Shown here in pieces: positions 26,849 through 35,504 of a stretch of DNA of 64,000 bases. The stretch covers positions 1 to 64,000 of the forward strand of contig CAAGCW010000001.1 of the NCBI GenBank assembly GCA_900768435.1, written 5' to 3'. A model generated the notes under the pieces. The model did no database searches. It worked only from the letters and a program-made list of their open reading frames with translations, and was not told where the DNA came from. The first letter of the stretch is position 1. Each line of letters opens with the position of its first letter. Source of the DNA: an uncultured Collinsella sp. (GTDB lineage Bacteria > Actinomycetota > Coriobacteriia > Coriobacteriales > Coriobacteriaceae). The translations under genes were made by a program, and so were the position numbers.

Positions 26849-28466
26849 GCTGCAGGTTTCTAACATTGCACTCATTCGTGAGGCGACGCTGGTGCCGAGT
26901 GCCGGCCTGACTGTCCTGACCGGCGAGACCGGTGCCGGCAAGACCGCGCTGCTCTCGGCGCTCAAGCTCATATTGGGAGAGCGCGCGGATTCCTCGACGG
27001 TGCGCGAGGGCGAGTCGCTGGCGAGCGTCGAGGCGCGCTTGTTCGACGGGCCGCACGACACGGAGGGGTTCACCGTGCAGCGTAGCCTTTCTGCCGAGGG
27101 CCGCAGTCGCGTAAAAATTGACGGCCGCATCGCCAGTGTGCGCGAGCTTTCGGAGCGCGTCGGCGTGATGATGGATCTTTGCGGGCAGCATGAGCATCAG
27201 CGCTTGCTCGACCCGGCGCATCACGTTGCGATGGTCGATGCCTGGGCGGGGCGCTCTGCGCTCGAGGCGCTGGATGCGTACCGCGCCTGCTTTAAGGCAT
27301 CGCGCGCTGCCGCCAAGGAAGTTCGACGTGTCGAAGAGGCCTCGCGTGCGCAGGGGAGCCGCGTCGAGGAGGCGCGCTTTGCCCTCGAGCGCATCGGTGA
27401 GGTCGACCCCAAGCCGGGCGAGTACGAGGAGCTCGAGGAGCTGCTGCCGCGCTCCGAACATGCCGAGGTACTGGTTGCCACAGCTAACGATGCCCATGCA
27501 TCGCTTGCCGCCGAAGGCGGAGCGCTCGATGCCGTGAACAGCGCCGTGGCAGAGCTTTCCCGTATGGCTAGCGTCGATCGCAAACTGGGTGACATTGCCG
27601 ATGCGCTTTCGGATGCCTGTATCTCCCTTGAGGACAGCGCGAACGAGCTTCGTGCCTATCGCGATGGCGTCGCCTTCGACCCGCGCGAGCTCGCTCGCAT
27701 GCGTGAGCGGTATTCCGACCTCAAGGGTCTGTTGCGTCAGTGGGGTCCCACCATGGACGATGTTTTTGCCATGCGCGATCGCTCGCAAGAGCTGCTGTCC
27801 CTGGTTGATGATGGCGATGAGCAGATTAAAAAGGCGCGTGAATCACTTGGTGCTGCCGAGCGCGAGTTGTTCGCTGCTGCCAAGGCACTTAAGCGTGCTC
27901 GCAATACGGCGGCCCCGCGCTTCTGCCACGAGGTCGGCCGCCAGATGGCGCGCTTGGAGATGGGTAGTGCCGAGCTCGTCTGGGAGTCACGTGATCTTCC
28001 CCGTGCTGAGTGGACGCCGGTTGGTCCTTCGAGCTACGAATTGCTATACCGCAGCGGTGCCGGTTTGACACCACGTCCCCTCCGCCGCATTGCGTCGGGC
28101 GGCGAGTTAAGCCGCGTCATGCTGGCGAGCAAGGTGGTCTTGGGTAATGCTGACGGCGTCGACACACTGGTATTTGACGAGGTCGATGCCGGTGTCGGCG
28201 GCTCCACCGCCCGTGCGTTGGCAGGTGTACTGGCCGATCTTGCCGCCACGCATCAGGTCATCGTCGTAACCCACCTGGCGCAGGTCGCCGTTATGGCCGA
28301 CAAGCATTACGTGGTCAGTAAAGAGCCCGGCGACGTTCCCCAAACCCATCTGGACGAGGTGACTGGCGCTGCCCGTATCGCCGAGATTGCCCGCATGCTC
28401 AGCGGCGATCAGTCGGAGGCAAGCTTGGCCCACGCAAAGCAGATGCTCGAAGAAGTTCGAGGCTAG
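26838..28466 (+). CDS. recN: DNA repair protein RecN
   Basis: A 542-residue SMC-like ATPase for double-strand break repair. Walker A is TGETGAGKTALL near 30, QHEHQRLLDP lies near 115, and the central coiled coils span about 150-350. The ABC signature is ASGGELSRVML near 417, Walker B TLVFDEVDAGVGG near 440, then the H-loop VTHLAQVA. All ATPase motifs are intact. It closes the operon at the convergent terminator 28485. Confidence 0.96.
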   Translation: MIDELQVSNIALIREATLVPSAGLTVLTGETGAGKTALLSALKLILGERADSSTVREGESLASVEARLFDGPHDTEGFTVQRSLSAEGRSRVKIDGRIASVRELSERVGVMMDLCGQHEHQRLLDPAHHVAMVDAWAGRSALEALDAYRACFKASRAAAKEVRRVEEASRAQGSRVEEARFALERIGEVDPKPGEYEELEELLPRSEHAEVLVATANDAHASLAAEGGALDAVNSAVAELSRMASVDRKLGDIADALSDACISLEDSANELRAYRDGVAFDPRELARMRERYSDLKGLLRQWGPTMDDVFAMRDRSQELLSLVDDGDEQIKKARESLGAAERELFAAAKALKRARNTAAPRFCHEVGRQMARLEMGSAELVWESRDLPRAEWTPVGPSSYELLYRSGAGLTPRPLRRIASGGELSRVMLASKVVLGNADGVDTLVFDEVDAGVGGSTARALAGVLADLAATHQVIVVTHLAQVAVMADKHYVVSKEPGDVPQTHLDEVTGAARIAEIARMLSGDQSEASLAHAKQMLEEVRG

Positions 28467-28484
28467 GTCGTATCGGCGGTGCTG

Positions 28485-28517
28485 GTGGGACAAAATAGAC
28501 TGAAATTTTTGTCCCAC
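28485..28517. terminator. Bidirectional terminator between recN and rpiR-type gene
   Basis: GTGGGACAAAA (28485-28495) pairs with TTTTGTCCCAC (28507-28517). A- and T-rich flanks fit termination from both sides of this convergent pair. Confidence 0.75.
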
Positions 28518-28525
28518 TACGCGTT

Positions 28526-29383
28526 TTACTCAACGACCTTATCGGGCTGGATGAGCTCCTCGTAGTAGCTGATATGCTCGCGAGCGTCTTCAATCTCGGG
28601 CAGCAGGAAGTTGTAGATGACTTCGATGATCATCGTGGCGCTGATCTTAGAGAACGCAAAGTCGCCTGTCGTCAGCAGCGCTTCGTGGTTGACGGTATTA
28701 AAAGTGTAGTCTGCCAGACGCGCGAGCGGAGATTTGCTGTCGCTGCTGATGACGACTACGGTTGCGCCGCAGTTGCGAGCCGCTTTTGCCATGCGATTCA
28801 GTCGGCGCGATTTGCCGGAGTTTGAGATGAGCACGATGACGTCGCCGGGGCGTAGTGTGAGTGCAAACCCGATCGAGGTCTCGCTGATGGTGCTCGCCAT
28901 ACAGCGAAGGCCCAGCTGCGAAAACTTAAATGTCGCATCGAGCGCGACCGCGTTCGTATTGCCCACAGCCGCAAACTCAATAACCCCTGCATGCTTAAGG
29001 GCATGTACAACAGCCGCCAGCGTATCGTGGTCGATCCCGTCGATGGTCGCATTAAGCTCGCTCACCTTGGCAGCCAGGATGTTCTTAAGGCTCTGCTCCA
29101 TATTGTCGAGCGAGACCTCGTCAGTCAGGCCCTCGTTGCGCTGGCTTTCCAAATCCCTCGCCAGCGAAAACTGAAAGCTGCGGAAGCTGCCAAAGCCAAG
29201 CTTGCGGCAGAAGCGCGAAACGGTCGCCTCGGACGTGGCGGCGGCGCGCGAGAGCTGAGCCGCCGTGAGGCGTGGCGCCTCGGACTGGTGCTCCAATATA
29301 TAGTCGACAATGCGCTGCTCTGACTCGCTGTATCCCTGATGGGTACTAATGAGGGAAAGTGCGCTCTTGCTACTATCGGTCAT
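28526..29383 (-). CDS. MurR/RpiR-family transcriptional regulator
   Basis: A 285-residue regulator with an N-terminal RpiR helix-turn-helix (AQLSRAAATSEATVSRFCRKL, cut here to its key helices at about 40-60). A C-terminal SIS sugar-phosphate-binding domain contains VIVLISNSGKSRR. It is transcribed away from the PTS permease gene across a 272-base shared region, so it probably senses a sugar phosphate (fructose 1-phosphate would fit) and controls that locus. Start ATG 29383 has AGGAG 7 bases upstream; the 16-codon longer frame does not. Confidence 0.88.
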   Translation of the reverse strand: MTDSSKSALSLISTHQGYSESEQRIVDYILEHQSEAPRLTAAQLSRAAATSEATVSRFCRKLGFGSFRSFQFSLARDLESQRNEGLTDEVSLDNMEQSLKNILAAKVSELNATIDGIDHDTLAAVVHALKHAGVIEFAAVGNTNAVALDATFKFSQLGLRCMASTISETSIGFALTLRPGDVIVLISNSGKSRRLNRMAKAARNCGATVVVISSDSKSPLARLADYTFNTVNHEALLTTGDFAFSKISATMIIEVIYNFLLPEIEDAREHISYYEELIQPDKVVE

Positions 29384-29655
29384 GGATGGCTCCTGGTTGG
29401 CATGATAATCGGACTCGTTTTGTAATGTCATAGTATAGGGGGATTTTCAATTACAAGATACACCTTGTCGTTTCAGGTGTTGATGGTAAACTTTCACCTA
29501 CCGTTTACGGTTATGAAAGAACCTTTCACCGGAGAATTGCGCCTTGTCTCTTCTCACGCGGACGGTAGGTTGGTATCTTTCAGTTGTGGAAAAGCGCGCA
29601 AGGACGCGCGTGTAGGGGAGCGCCTGCGGGCGCAAAACTTAAAAAGGAGGGACAC
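29384..29655. promoter_or_regulatory. Divergent control region between rpiR-type gene and PTS permease
   Basis: A TATACT on the minus strand (29432-29437) is a likely -10 for the regulator. On the plus side GTAAAC (29486-29491) and GTTTAC (29503-29508) form an inverted repeat around CTTTCACC. That octamer is repeated at 29491-29498 and 29523-29530, 32 bases apart (three helical turns). These are candidate operator sites for the adjacent regulator. AAGGAGG sets the start of the permease gene. Confidence 0.5.
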
Positions 29656-31659
29656 ATGGCTAAGTTTGACATCATCGCCGCCACCGGTTGCCCGACCGGC
29701 ATTGCGCACACCTTCATGGCGAAGGAGGCGCTGGAGAAGGCAGCTGCCGAGCGAGGTCTGACCATTAAGGTCGAGACCCATGGCCAGGTCGGTGTCGAGA
29801 ACGAGCTCACCAAGAGCGAGATCGCCGGTGCCAAGGCCGTCGTCGTCGCAGCCGATAAGGATGTCCAGGCTGAGCGTTTCGCCGGTAAGCCCATGGTTTC
29901 CGTCGGCGTTTCCAAGGCCCTGTCCGTCGAGGCCGCCGGAAAGCTGATTGACCGCGCGCTCGCCGCCAAGGGCGACGATACGGTTACCGCTGCCGCCGAT
30001 GTCGAGGACGAGGTCGAGGAGAAGGAGTCCATCGGCCACGTTATCTACAAGCACCTCATGAACGGCGTCAGCCACATGCTGGTCTTCGTCGTTGCCGGTG
30101 GTGTTCTGACCGCCGTTTCGTTCCTGTGGGGCATCACGTCCTTCGATTCGACGGCTGCCGACTACAACACCTTCGCCGCTATGCTCAAGATCATCGGCGG
30201 CATCGCCATGAACCTCATGGTTCCCGTGCTTTCTGCCTACATCGCCGAGTCCATCGGTAAGCGCCCGGCGCTCGTCCCTGGTTTTGTCGCCGGTATGATC
30301 GCCATTCAGGGCCTGCCTGTTAACGCCGAGACCGGCATGATCGACGCCGGTGGCGCCGGCGTGGGCTTCGGCTTCCTGGGCGGCATCGTCGGCGGCTTCC
30401 TCGCTGGCTATGTCATCCTGCTGCTCGAGAAGGTATTTGCCGGTCTGCCCAAGAACCTGGACGGCCTCAAGGCTATCTTCCTGTACCCGCTGTTCTCGAC
30501 GGCTATCGTCGGCCTGGTCATGCTCGGCATTTCCGGCCCCATGGCTGCCATCAACACCGCCATGATGGACTTCCTCAAGGGCCTGTCCGCCTCTGGCGCC
30601 GTTGTCCTGGGTCTTGCCATCGGCTGCATGTGCGCCTTTGACATGGGTGGCCCGGTCAACAAGGCTGCTTACGTCACCGGTACTGCTATGCTCACCGAGG
30701 CACTGGCTGCTGGCGTTGGCACCGATACCTACAACTTCGGCACCAACTTCATGGCTGCCGTCTCTGCCGCCTGCATCGTTCCGCCGCTGATCACCACCTT
30801 CGCCGTCGTCGTCGGCAAGAAGTACTTCAGCCAGGAGGATCATGACGCCGGTATCGTCAACCTCATTCTTGGTTGCACCCACATCACCGAGGGCGCCATT
30901 CCGTTCATGACCAAGAACATCTGGCCGGTCATGCCCATCATGATGCTCGGTTCCTCTATCGCTTCGATCCTGACCATTATGTTCAACGTTCACGATCCGG
31001 CGCCTCACGGTGGCTTCCTGGTCCTGCCCGTTGTCGAGAACGGTCCGCTGTGGGTCCTCGCGATCCTCATCGGCGCTGTGGTCGGTGGCATCCTGTTCGT
31101 GGCCTTCAAGAAGTACGACTTCGAGAAGAACCAGAAGGCCGTTCCTGCAGCCAAGCCGGTTGAGGCTCCCAAGGCCGCTGCCGTCGAGGCCCCCAAGGCC
31201 GAGGCTGCCGACTTCGTGAAGGTTGAGAACGTCTTTGTCGCCGAGGACTTCGCTTCTCGTGACGAGGCTCTGAGCTTCGTTTCCAACCAGGCCGTCAAGG
31301 CCGGTATCGCCAGTGACGCCGGCGCCGTGATGAACGCCTTCCTGGCCCGCGAGGCCGAGGGCACCACGGGCATGATGGAGGGCTTCGCCATCCCGCATGC
31401 CAAGTCCGACGCCATTACCGAGGCTGCCGTCATCGTCGTCAAGGACGAGTCCGGGGTGACCGGTTGGGATACCATGGACGGCGCTCCCGTCAACGTGGCC
31501 ATCGCTCTGCTCATCCCTGGTGCACAGGCTGGCACCACGCACCTCAAGATCCTGTCCAAGGTCGCCGAGGCGCTCATGGACGAGGACTTCCGTGGCACCG
31601 TCAAGGGTTCCACCGACGCCGCCGAGATCGCCAAGACGATCAACGCCCGTCTGGTCTAA
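29656..31659 (+). CDS. fruA: PTS fructose-type transporter, IIB-IIC-IIA fusion
   Basis: A 667-residue phosphotransferase permease that takes up and phosphorylates a hexose, most likely fructose to fructose 1-phosphate. Domain order is IIB (1-100, active Cys C12 in ATGCPTGIAHT), IIC (about 120-480, multiple membrane helices), an Ala/Pro/Glu linker, then IIA (520-667, phosphorylated His H581 in FAIPHAKSD). Many FruA proteins run IIA-IIB-IIC, so having IIA last is a less common order. Neighbours ptsH, ptsI and two PfkB kinases make a nearly self-sufficient fructose locus. Confidence 0.93.
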   Translation: MAKFDIIAATGCPTGIAHTFMAKEALEKAAAERGLTIKVETHGQVGVENELTKSEIAGAKAVVVAADKDVQAERFAGKPMVSVGVSKALSVEAAGKLIDRALAAKGDDTVTAAADVEDEVEEKESIGHVIYKHLMNGVSHMLVFVVAGGVLTAVSFLWGITSFDSTAADYNTFAAMLKIIGGIAMNLMVPVLSAYIAESIGKRPALVPGFVAGMIAIQGLPVNAETGMIDAGGAGVGFGFLGGIVGGFLAGYVILLLEKVFAGLPKNLDGLKAIFLYPLFSTAIVGLVMLGISGPMAAINTAMMDFLKGLSASGAVVLGLAIGCMCAFDMGGPVNKAAYVTGTAMLTEALAAGVGTDTYNFGTNFMAAVSAACIVPPLITTFAVVVGKKYFSQEDHDAGIVNLILGCTHITEGAIPFMTKNIWPVMPIMMLGSSIASILTIMFNVHDPAPHGGFLVLPVVENGPLWVLAILIGAVVGGILFVAFKKYDFEKNQKAVPAAKPVEAPKAAAVEAPKAEAADFVKVENVFVAEDFASRDEALSFVSNQAVKAGIASDAGAVMNAFLAREAEGTTGMMEGFAIPHAKSDAITEAAVIVVKDESGVTGWDTMDGAPVNVAIALLIPGAQAGTTHLKILSKVAEALMDEDFRGTVKGSTDAAEIAKTINARLV

Positions 31660-31694
31660 CCCCACAGCAAGCGGTTTCAATCGCCCCCTGTAAC

Positions 31695-31731
31695 AAAGGC
31701 GGAGACCTTCTCCAGGGTCTCCGCCTTTTTC
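31695..31731 (+). terminator. Terminator of the PTS permease gene
   Basis: AAAGGCGGAGACC (31695-31707) pairs perfectly with GGTCTCCGCCTTT (31716-31728), followed by T residues. Confidence 0.9.
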
Positions 31732-31742
31732 TACCTCTCCCA

Positions 31743-31813
31743 TAAGTTGCGGTGAAATAGAGACTGTTTAACCGTTTCAACCCAAAATTCAGTCCCTATT
31801 TCACCGCAACTTA
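31743..31813. repeat. Palindromic repeat, AAGTTGCGGTGAAATAG family
   Basis: TAAGTTGCGGTGAAATAG (31743-31760) is exactly complementary to 31796-31813. The pairing continues for about 7 more bases with one mismatch. A single arm of the same sequence occurs at 42047-42070, so it is a dispersed element. It lies between the permease terminator and ptsH. Confidence 0.8.
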
Positions 31814-31919
31814 CAAAAGGGCATAGAGGGGACTACCTATCGAGTCTTTGTTGCGTACAGATAATCAGCCAGAATTCCGTTCGCACGATATTACTCTGGA
31901 CCGACCGAGTTTCCGCAGC

Positions 31920-32067
31920 TTGCTCGCCCATAGGGGGCCGGGCGCGGCCAGTGAGATTTATCGCGAGTTCCGCACGAGCCGAAGAGCACTTAATGTGCTC
32001 TTCGTGCGAGCAGGACTGTAGAGCAGGAAATCTCACTGGCCGCGCCCGGCCCCCTATGGGCGAGCAA
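31920..32067. repeat. Perfect 40-bp inverted repeat with structured centre
   Basis: Bases 31920-31959 are exactly complementary to 32028-32067, a 40-bp perfect palindromic arm that starts TTGCTCGCCCATAGGGGGCC. The 68-base centre contains a second perfect hairpin, GAAGAGCAC/GTGCTCTTC (31981-31989 with 31995-32003). A closely similar centre recurs at 43905-43960. No reading frame is present. The rest of the gap 31660-32207 holds the other repeat and terminator but no gene. Confidence 0.9.
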
Positions 32068-32207
32068 GCGGACGATAAACACATCTGTCCAATAATTCGT
32101 CTGAAACACAATGAAAAACCGTTTGATGTGAGTTAATATAAACAACGTCGTGAATCTGACTCCTGCCACATGCATGACAGGGGTTAAACACAAAAAAGGA
32201 GTCAATT

Positions 32208-32471
32208 ATGGTTTCTGAGAAGGCTACCCTCGTTAATCCTCAGGGTCTGCACATGCGTCCGGCTGGTCTGTTCGCCTCCACCATGGGCAAGTACGCCTGT
32301 GACGTGACGGTCGTCACCCCCGAGAAGGAGGTCAACGGCAAGTCCCCGATGGCTCTCATGGCTGCTGGTATCCCCTGTGGTACCGAGGTCGAGGTCAAGT
32401 GCGACGGCGCTGACGAGGCCGAGGCTCTGGCTGCTGCCATCGAGCTCATCAAGAGCGGTCTTGGCGAGTAG
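32208..32471 (+). CDS. ptsH: HPr phosphocarrier protein
   Basis: An 87-residue HPr that passes phosphate from enzyme I to PTS permeases. The active His is H15 in NPQGLHMRPAG. S46 in NGKSPM is conserved, the regulatory site used by HPr kinase in Firmicutes. GGAGTC just before ATG 32208 can pair with GACTCC at 32158-32163, which might mask the ribosome site in a stem; this is only 6 bp and speculative. It is followed by a terminator-like hairpin before ptsI. Confidence 0.97.
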   Translation: MVSEKATLVNPQGLHMRPAGLFASTMGKYACDVTVVTPEKEVNGKSPMALMAAGIPCGTEVEVKCDGADEAEALAAAIELIKSGLGE

Positions 32472-32515
32472 AACTCATACGGGTCGCATGTTGAACAACT
32501 AAGTTCATATTTGGG

Positions 32516-32553
32516 GGCGCAGTGACCTGTTTTAAGGTAGCTGCGCTCTTTTG
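32516..32553 (+). terminator. Attenuator-like terminator between ptsH and ptsI
   Basis: GCGCAG (32517-32522) pairs with CTGCGC (32541-32546) and ACCT with AGGT inside it, followed by TCTTTT. Partial termination here would yield more HPr than enzyme I. Confidence 0.65.
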
Positions 32554-32604
32554 TCATGGATATGGCAAAACGCTTTATCACATGACACGGAGAGAGGAAT
32601 GGGA

Positions 32605-34308
32605 ATGTATCAGGGAGTCAACGCTTCCGAGGGCATCGGTATCGGCACCGTCATGGTCGCCGTCGATCCCGACTTGACGTTTGAGCCGCACGAGGTTGCT
32701 GATTCGGCAGCAGAGAAGGAGCGCTATCAGACCGCTCTTTCGGTCTTCTGCGAGAAGACCCAGGCTCAGGCCGACCACATGAAGGAGACGGTGGGCGAGG
32801 CCGAGGCCGAGATCATGAGCGGACACATTGTCCTGGCTCAGGATCCGGGCATGACCGACGCCATCAACGCCGCCATTGACGGCGGCACCTGCGCCGAGCA
32901 GGCGCTCATGGACACCTCGACCATGTTCGAGAACATGTTCCTGTCCATGGACGACGAGATGTTCCGTCTGCGCGCGGCCGACATCGCCGACATCCGCACC
33001 GGTATTCTGGCCGAGCTGCTGGGCAAGGAGGTCGTCGACCTTTCCGTCCTGCCCGAGAACACCGTCGTTGTCGTGCACGACCTCACGCCGTCCATGACCG
33101 CCACGATCGATAAGGCCCATGTTGCCGGTATCGTCACCGAGACCGGAGGCCGCACGTCACACTCCGCGATCATCGCGCGCGCCCTCGAGATCCCGGCCGT
33201 CCTTTCGGTTTCCAACAGCTGCACCGCACTGCGCAACGGCATGACCGTTGTCGTTGACGGTGGCAAGGGTATCGTTGAGGCCGATCCCGATGAGGAGACG
33301 CTCGCTGCCTACACCGCCAAGGCCGAGGCCTTCGCTGCCGAGAAGGCAGCTCTCGAGGCCTTCCGCGGCAAGCCTTCCGTGACTGCCGACGGCATCAAGA
33401 AGATCATCGCCTGCAACATCGGCAACCCTGATGACGTGCCCAACGCGCTCGATCATGACGCCGAGGCTATCGGTCTTTTCCGCTCTGAGTTCCTGTTCAT
33501 GGACTCTGCTGAGCTTCCTTCCGAGGAGGAGCAGTTCAACGCCTACCGCAAGGTCGCCAGCGCGCTCAAGGGCGCTCCGGTCATCATCCGCACGCTCGAC
33601 GTGGGTGGCGACAAGGAGATTCCGTACCTGCACATGGTCAAGGAAGAGAACCCCTTCATGGGCTTCCGCGCCGTGCGTTACTGCCTGGCCAACCCCGACC
33701 AGTACAAGGTCCAGCTCCGCGCCCTGCTGCGCGCTAGCGCCTTCGGTGACGTTAAGATCATGATCCCGCTCGTCACTTGCGTCGAGGAGGTCTTGGCTGT
33801 CAAGGAGCTCGTCGAGCAGTGCAAGGCCGAGCTGACCGAAGAGGGTCGCAAGTTCAACGAGAACATCGAGGTCGGCATCATGGTCGAGACGCCTGCCGCC
33901 TCGCTGCTCGCCGACCGCCTGGCCGAGGTCGCCGACTTCTTCTCCATCGGCACCAACGACCTGATCGGTTACACCATGTGCGCCGACCGTGGTAACGACA
34001 CCATCTCCAACCTGTACCAGGTTTACTATCCCGCCGTGCTCCGCTCGCTCAAGAACATCATCGAGAGCGGCGTGAAGGCCGGCATCATGGTCGGTATGTG
34101 CGGCGAGGCTGCTGCCGATCCGCTGCTCGAGCCGCTGCTGATCAGCTGGGGCCTGGAGGAGTTCTCGATGAGCGCTCCGTCCATCCTGCGCGCCCGCAAG
34201 ACCATCAGCCAGTGGACCAAGGCCGAGTGCGACGAGCTCGCCGAGAAGGCGCTCGCCTGCAACACCGCTGCCGAGGTCAAGGCACTGCTCGAGTCCGCAG
34301 CTCGCTAA
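32605..34308 (+). CDS. ptsI: PTS enzyme I (phosphoenolpyruvate-protein phosphotransferase)
   Basis: A 567-residue enzyme transferring phosphate from PEP to HPr. The phospho-His region is TGGRTSHSAIIARALEIPAV near 184. The PEP-binding barrel shows GLFRSEFLFMD, the RTLDVGGDKEIPYL motif and GTNDLIGYTMCADRGND. I prefer ATG 32605 because AGAGAGGA lies 6 bases upstream; ATG 32599 is too close to it. The frame is open from 32551. Confidence 0.96.
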   Translation: MYQGVNASEGIGIGTVMVAVDPDLTFEPHEVADSAAEKERYQTALSVFCEKTQAQADHMKETVGEAEAEIMSGHIVLAQDPGMTDAINAAIDGGTCAEQALMDTSTMFENMFLSMDDEMFRLRAADIADIRTGILAELLGKEVVDLSVLPENTVVVVHDLTPSMTATIDKAHVAGIVTETGGRTSHSAIIARALEIPAVLSVSNSCTALRNGMTVVVDGGKGIVEADPDEETLAAYTAKAEAFAAEKAALEAFRGKPSVTADGIKKIIACNIGNPDDVPNALDHDAEAIGLFRSEFLFMDSAELPSEEEQFNAYRKVASALKGAPVIIRTLDVGGDKEIPYLHMVKEENPFMGFRAVRYCLANPDQYKVQLRALLRASAFGDVKIMIPLVTCVEEVLAVKELVEQCKAELTEEGRKFNENIEVGIMVETPAASLLADRLAEVADFFSIGTNDLIGYTMCADRGNDTISNLYQVYYPAVLRSLKNIIESGVKAGIMVGMCGEAAADPLLEPLLISWGLEEFSMSAPSILRARKTISQWTKAECDELAEKALACNTAAEVKALLESAAR

Positions 34309-34325
34309 TTTGGTATCAGAGGTAA

Positions 34326-34355
34326 CCGCGTGGTTGGAATGGGCCGACCACGCGG
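34326..34355. repeat. Hairpin between ptsI and the first pfkB gene
   Basis: CCGCGTGGT (34326-34334) is exactly complementary to 34347-34355. There is no T-run, so it may stabilise or process the transcript rather than end it. Confidence 0.5.
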
Positions 34356-34382
34356 CCCTCACATATACAGGGGGTACTGTAA

Positions 34383-35315
34383 ATGTTCTACACGCTAACC
34401 GCTAACCCGGCTGTCGACATGACGGTTTCGAGCTCTCCGCTCGAGCCCGACGAGAACGTCCGCACCGGTTCGGCCAGCTACACGGCTAACGGCAAGGGCC
34501 TCGACGTGTCCTTCGCCTTTAAGAAGATGGGTGTCGATACCGTCGCGCTCGGCTTCTTCGCCGGCTTCACGGGCAAGTTTATCGTCGAGGAGGTCATGAA
34601 CCTGGGTTGCCTCTGCCGCCCGGTCTGGACCGACGGTATCACGCGCATCAACACCTACGTCAACGATGGCCAGCACGAGTACGGCATCCTGAACCCGGGT
34701 GCTCCGATCACGCCGCAGCACCAGGAGGAGCTCTACAACATCCTGGACACCGCGGGCGACCTTGAGTGCCTGATCGTCTCCGGCTCCGTGCCTCCCAAAG
34801 CTACGCCCGACTTCCTGGCTCAGGTCATGGAGCACGCTCAGGCCCGTGGCGCCGACGTTGTCTTGGACCTGTCCTCCGACAAGCTCAAGGAGCTCGCTCA
34901 CAAGAAGCCGCTGCTCATCAAGCCGAACCATCACGAGATGAAGGCCATCTTCGGCGTGCCGGTCGACACCGACGACGAGGTCCGCGTTGCCATGAAGCTG
35001 GCTCACGAGGCCGGCGTCCAGAACGTGCTGCTCACCCGTGGTAGCCGCGGTGACGCCTACTTCTCCAACGGCGAGGACATCTGGTATGCCAAGCGTGAGT
35101 TCAACATCAAGCTGGTCTCTTCCGTTTGCGCCGGCGACTGCACCCTCGCTGCGTTCCTGCACAAGTGGTACAGGGATCGCGACAACGTCGAGGAGGCCAT
35201 GAAGCTCGCTATGGCCACCGGCGCCAACGTTGCCGAGTCTGTCGGCATTGGCGACTTCGGTCACGTTGACGAGTACAGCAAGCGTGTTGCTGTTCGCAAG
35301 CTCGATCGTCAGTAA
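34383..35315 (+). CDS. 1-phosphofructokinase family (PfkB) sugar-phosphate kinase, copy 1
   Basis: A 310-residue PfkB/ribokinase-fold kinase. It starts MFYTLTANPAVD, as FruK/LacC types do. ANGKGLDVS (36-44) replaces the usual GGKGxNVS. The catalytic Asp is D252 in SVCAGDCTLAAF, where the common GDS is GDC. Given the PTS context it probably converts fructose 1-phosphate to fructose 1,6-bisphosphate. Substrate is inferred; tagatose 6-phosphate is an alternative. AGGGGG precedes the ATG. A paralogue follows after 189 bases. Confidence 0.85.
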   Translation: MFYTLTANPAVDMTVSSSPLEPDENVRTGSASYTANGKGLDVSFAFKKMGVDTVALGFFAGFTGKFIVEEVMNLGCLCRPVWTDGITRINTYVNDGQHEYGILNPGAPITPQHQEELYNILDTAGDLECLIVSGSVPPKATPDFLAQVMEHAQARGADVVLDLSSDKLKELAHKKPLLIKPNHHEMKAIFGVPVDTDDEVRVAMKLAHEAGVQNVLLTRGSRGDAYFSNGEDIWYAKREFNIKLVSSVCAGDCTLAAFLHKWYRDRDNVEEAMKLAMATGANVAESVGIGDFGHVDEYSKRVAVRKLDRQ

Positions 35316-35343
35316 TCGAAACGCGACATATTCGCGCGCATGC

Positions 35344-35376
35344 GGCGTCCCGGTTTCGGCCGGGGCGCCTTTTTTG
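35344..35376 (+). terminator. Terminator after pfkB copy 1
   Basis: GGCGTCCCGG (35344-35353) pairs with CCGGGGCGCC (35360-35369) with one mismatch and is followed by seven T residues. Confidence 0.85.
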
Positions 35377-35504
35377 TTCTGTCATGGGGGAGACATGTTC
35401 TGCCGTACTTCATCGCTTCCACACCGTTCACCGAGTTGTTGTAGCCTTTTATCGATGCGTGGAATATACTTTCATTAACTCGTTGCCTTGTGAAAGGAAC
35501 ATTC

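Noticed and set aside
29554..31743. A 729-codon minus-strand open frame opposite the PTS permease gene
   Set aside because: Mirror of the permease; low-complexity Asp/Gly/His/Glu-rich translation with no recognisable domain.
31740..32070. CRISPR array
   Set aside because: The repeats are inverted pairs, not regularly spaced direct repeats, and no cas genes are present.
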